From positions 29,421 to 93,420 of the forward strand of contig CAMYVQ010000003.1 in NCBI GenBank assembly GCA_947302435.1: a stretch of 64,000 nucleotides of DNA. Reading direction: 5' to 3'. Every line of letters begins with the position of its first letter. The stretch's first letter is position 1. The position numbers and the translations under genes were made by a program. The notes beneath the pieces are model-generated. The model was not told where the DNA came from. It saw only the letters and a list, made by a program, of their open reading frames with translations, and did no database searches. Shown here in pieces: positions 63,558 through 64,000 of the stretch. This DNA is from an uncultured Prevotella sp. (lineage in GTDB: Bacteria; Bacteroidota; Bacteroidia; Bacteroidales; Bacteroidaceae).

Positions 63558-63883
63558 AATCTACATAATTCTAATCACAATAAAAACAAATGAATATGTA
63601 AGTCCCCTTGGGATAGGGACACAAGAGTCAATAGGCAAGTACACCTGCACCGGCCTATGGAATTATAGAGTATTCAATTCAGAGAATACGCTATCACAAT
63701 CCCCGACTTATTGTAGCAATATGTCAAAGAACGCACAAAACGACAAGGTACAATCCTCCTGTCGATTCTCAGATTCAGTTCTTCACTTCATCATTGAACC
63801 GCTCGAAAACTGACTGTTTCCTTTGTCATCTTGTTCATTCTTGCTACAATTATAAATATGATTTGTGATAGAATTATGTAATT
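63558..63883 (-). promoter_or_regulatory. Long structured leader of the AAA+ ATPase operon
   Basis: About 325 bases lie between the inferred transcription start and the start codon. On the transcript, hairpins form at 63741-63764 (CGACA/TGTCG), 63670-63689 (GTATTC/GAATAC), 63631-63658 (ATAGGC/GCCTAT) and 63602-63620 (GTCCC/GGGAC). A 96-codon plus-strand frame in the same place looks accidental. No known riboswitch was recognised; a separate small RNA is the alternative. Confidence 0.4.
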
Positions 63884-63889
63884 CGGGCG

Positions 63890-63921
63890 CAAAAGTAGCT
63901 AAAAATTCCTTTCCCACCAAA
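63890..63921 (-). promoter_or_regulatory. Promoter of the AAA+ ATPase operon
   Basis: On the minus strand TTTG (63921-63918), 20 bases, then TACTTTTG (63897-63890) followed by CG. Upstream of it (63922-64000) I see nothing further that I can name. Confidence 0.8.
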
Positions 63922-64000
63922 TTTTTTAGGATAAATTTTTCTGCACGACAATCAAACATCAATCATCCCACCATTGAAGTCAAATCATGTCACAATTAAA

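Noticed and set aside
63523..63813. A 96-codon plus-strand frame at the window end
   Set aside because: Overlaps the ATPase start and its leader on the other strand; composition and lack of motifs suggest chance.

Overview
The window reads as chromosomal DNA of a Bacteroidales bacterium, most likely Prevotella or a close relative. The signs are Bacteroidetes promoters (TTTG or TTG, 19-20 bases, then TAnnTTTG), few Shine-Dalgarno sites, a type IX sorting tail on one exported protein, a UpxY-like antiterminator heading a polysaccharide locus, DUF6048/DUF6452/DUF4199 proteins, and a Bacteroidetes-style type II-C CRISPR locus with 47-base repeats.

Layout. 1-2906 is a threonine operon: the thrA tail, a phosphoglycerate-mutase-like homoserine kinase analogue, and thrC. 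It is followed by a small array of 22-base palindromic units and a convergent CotH-kinase gene. 5.2-37.4 kb is one long plus-strand polysaccharide locus: UpxY-like regulator, TPR/ATPase sensor-like protein, Wza-like and Wzc-like export proteins, sugar phosphate transferase, glycosyltransferases, a Wzy-like membrane protein, Wzx-like flippase, phosphoethanolamine transferase, deacetylase, two LruC-domain lipoproteins and an OmpA-like protein. Scattered through it are all five enzymes for UDP-ManNAc3NAcA (WbpA, B, E, D and I types) plus a WbpG-like amidotransferase. A perfect 13-bp hairpin with a T-run closes the locus at 37.4 kb.

37.5-51.1 kb is mostly housekeeping. It holds phenylacetate-CoA ligase with an ACT protein, a GH2 glycosidase, small kinases and phosphatases, uridine kinase, a DNA-glycosylase-like protein, an exported endonuclease/phosphatase-fold protein, a Crp-like regulator, ApbE, an outer-membrane pair, and a DPM1-like glycosyltransferase with DUF4199. 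51.3-51.6 kb carries SRP RNA (ffs) and tRNA-Thr(TGT), followed by a GNAT protein with an overlooked 39-codon partner and a small lipoprotein.

53.0-61.2 kb is a complete type II-C CRISPR-Cas locus: a divergent tracrRNA with its own promoter, a 1543-residue Cas9 with all nuclease residues, a decayed YhcG/DUF1016 nuclease gene, cas1, cas2 and 16 repeats. The tracrRNA anti-repeat shows that crRNAs come from the minus strand. On that strand every repeat contains TTG, 19 bases, then TACCTTTG, which is a complete Bacteroidetes promoter. I infer that each spacer has its own promoter, as known for some Proteobacterial and Campylobacter type II-C arrays. A two-gene AAA+ ATPase operon at 61.2-63.6 kb runs into the far end of the array in the crRNA direction.

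A second theme is short simple-repeat tracts (STLHSPL-type 7-residue units in proteins; related tracts between genes). They sit in frame inside otherwise normal enzymes and at gene ends.
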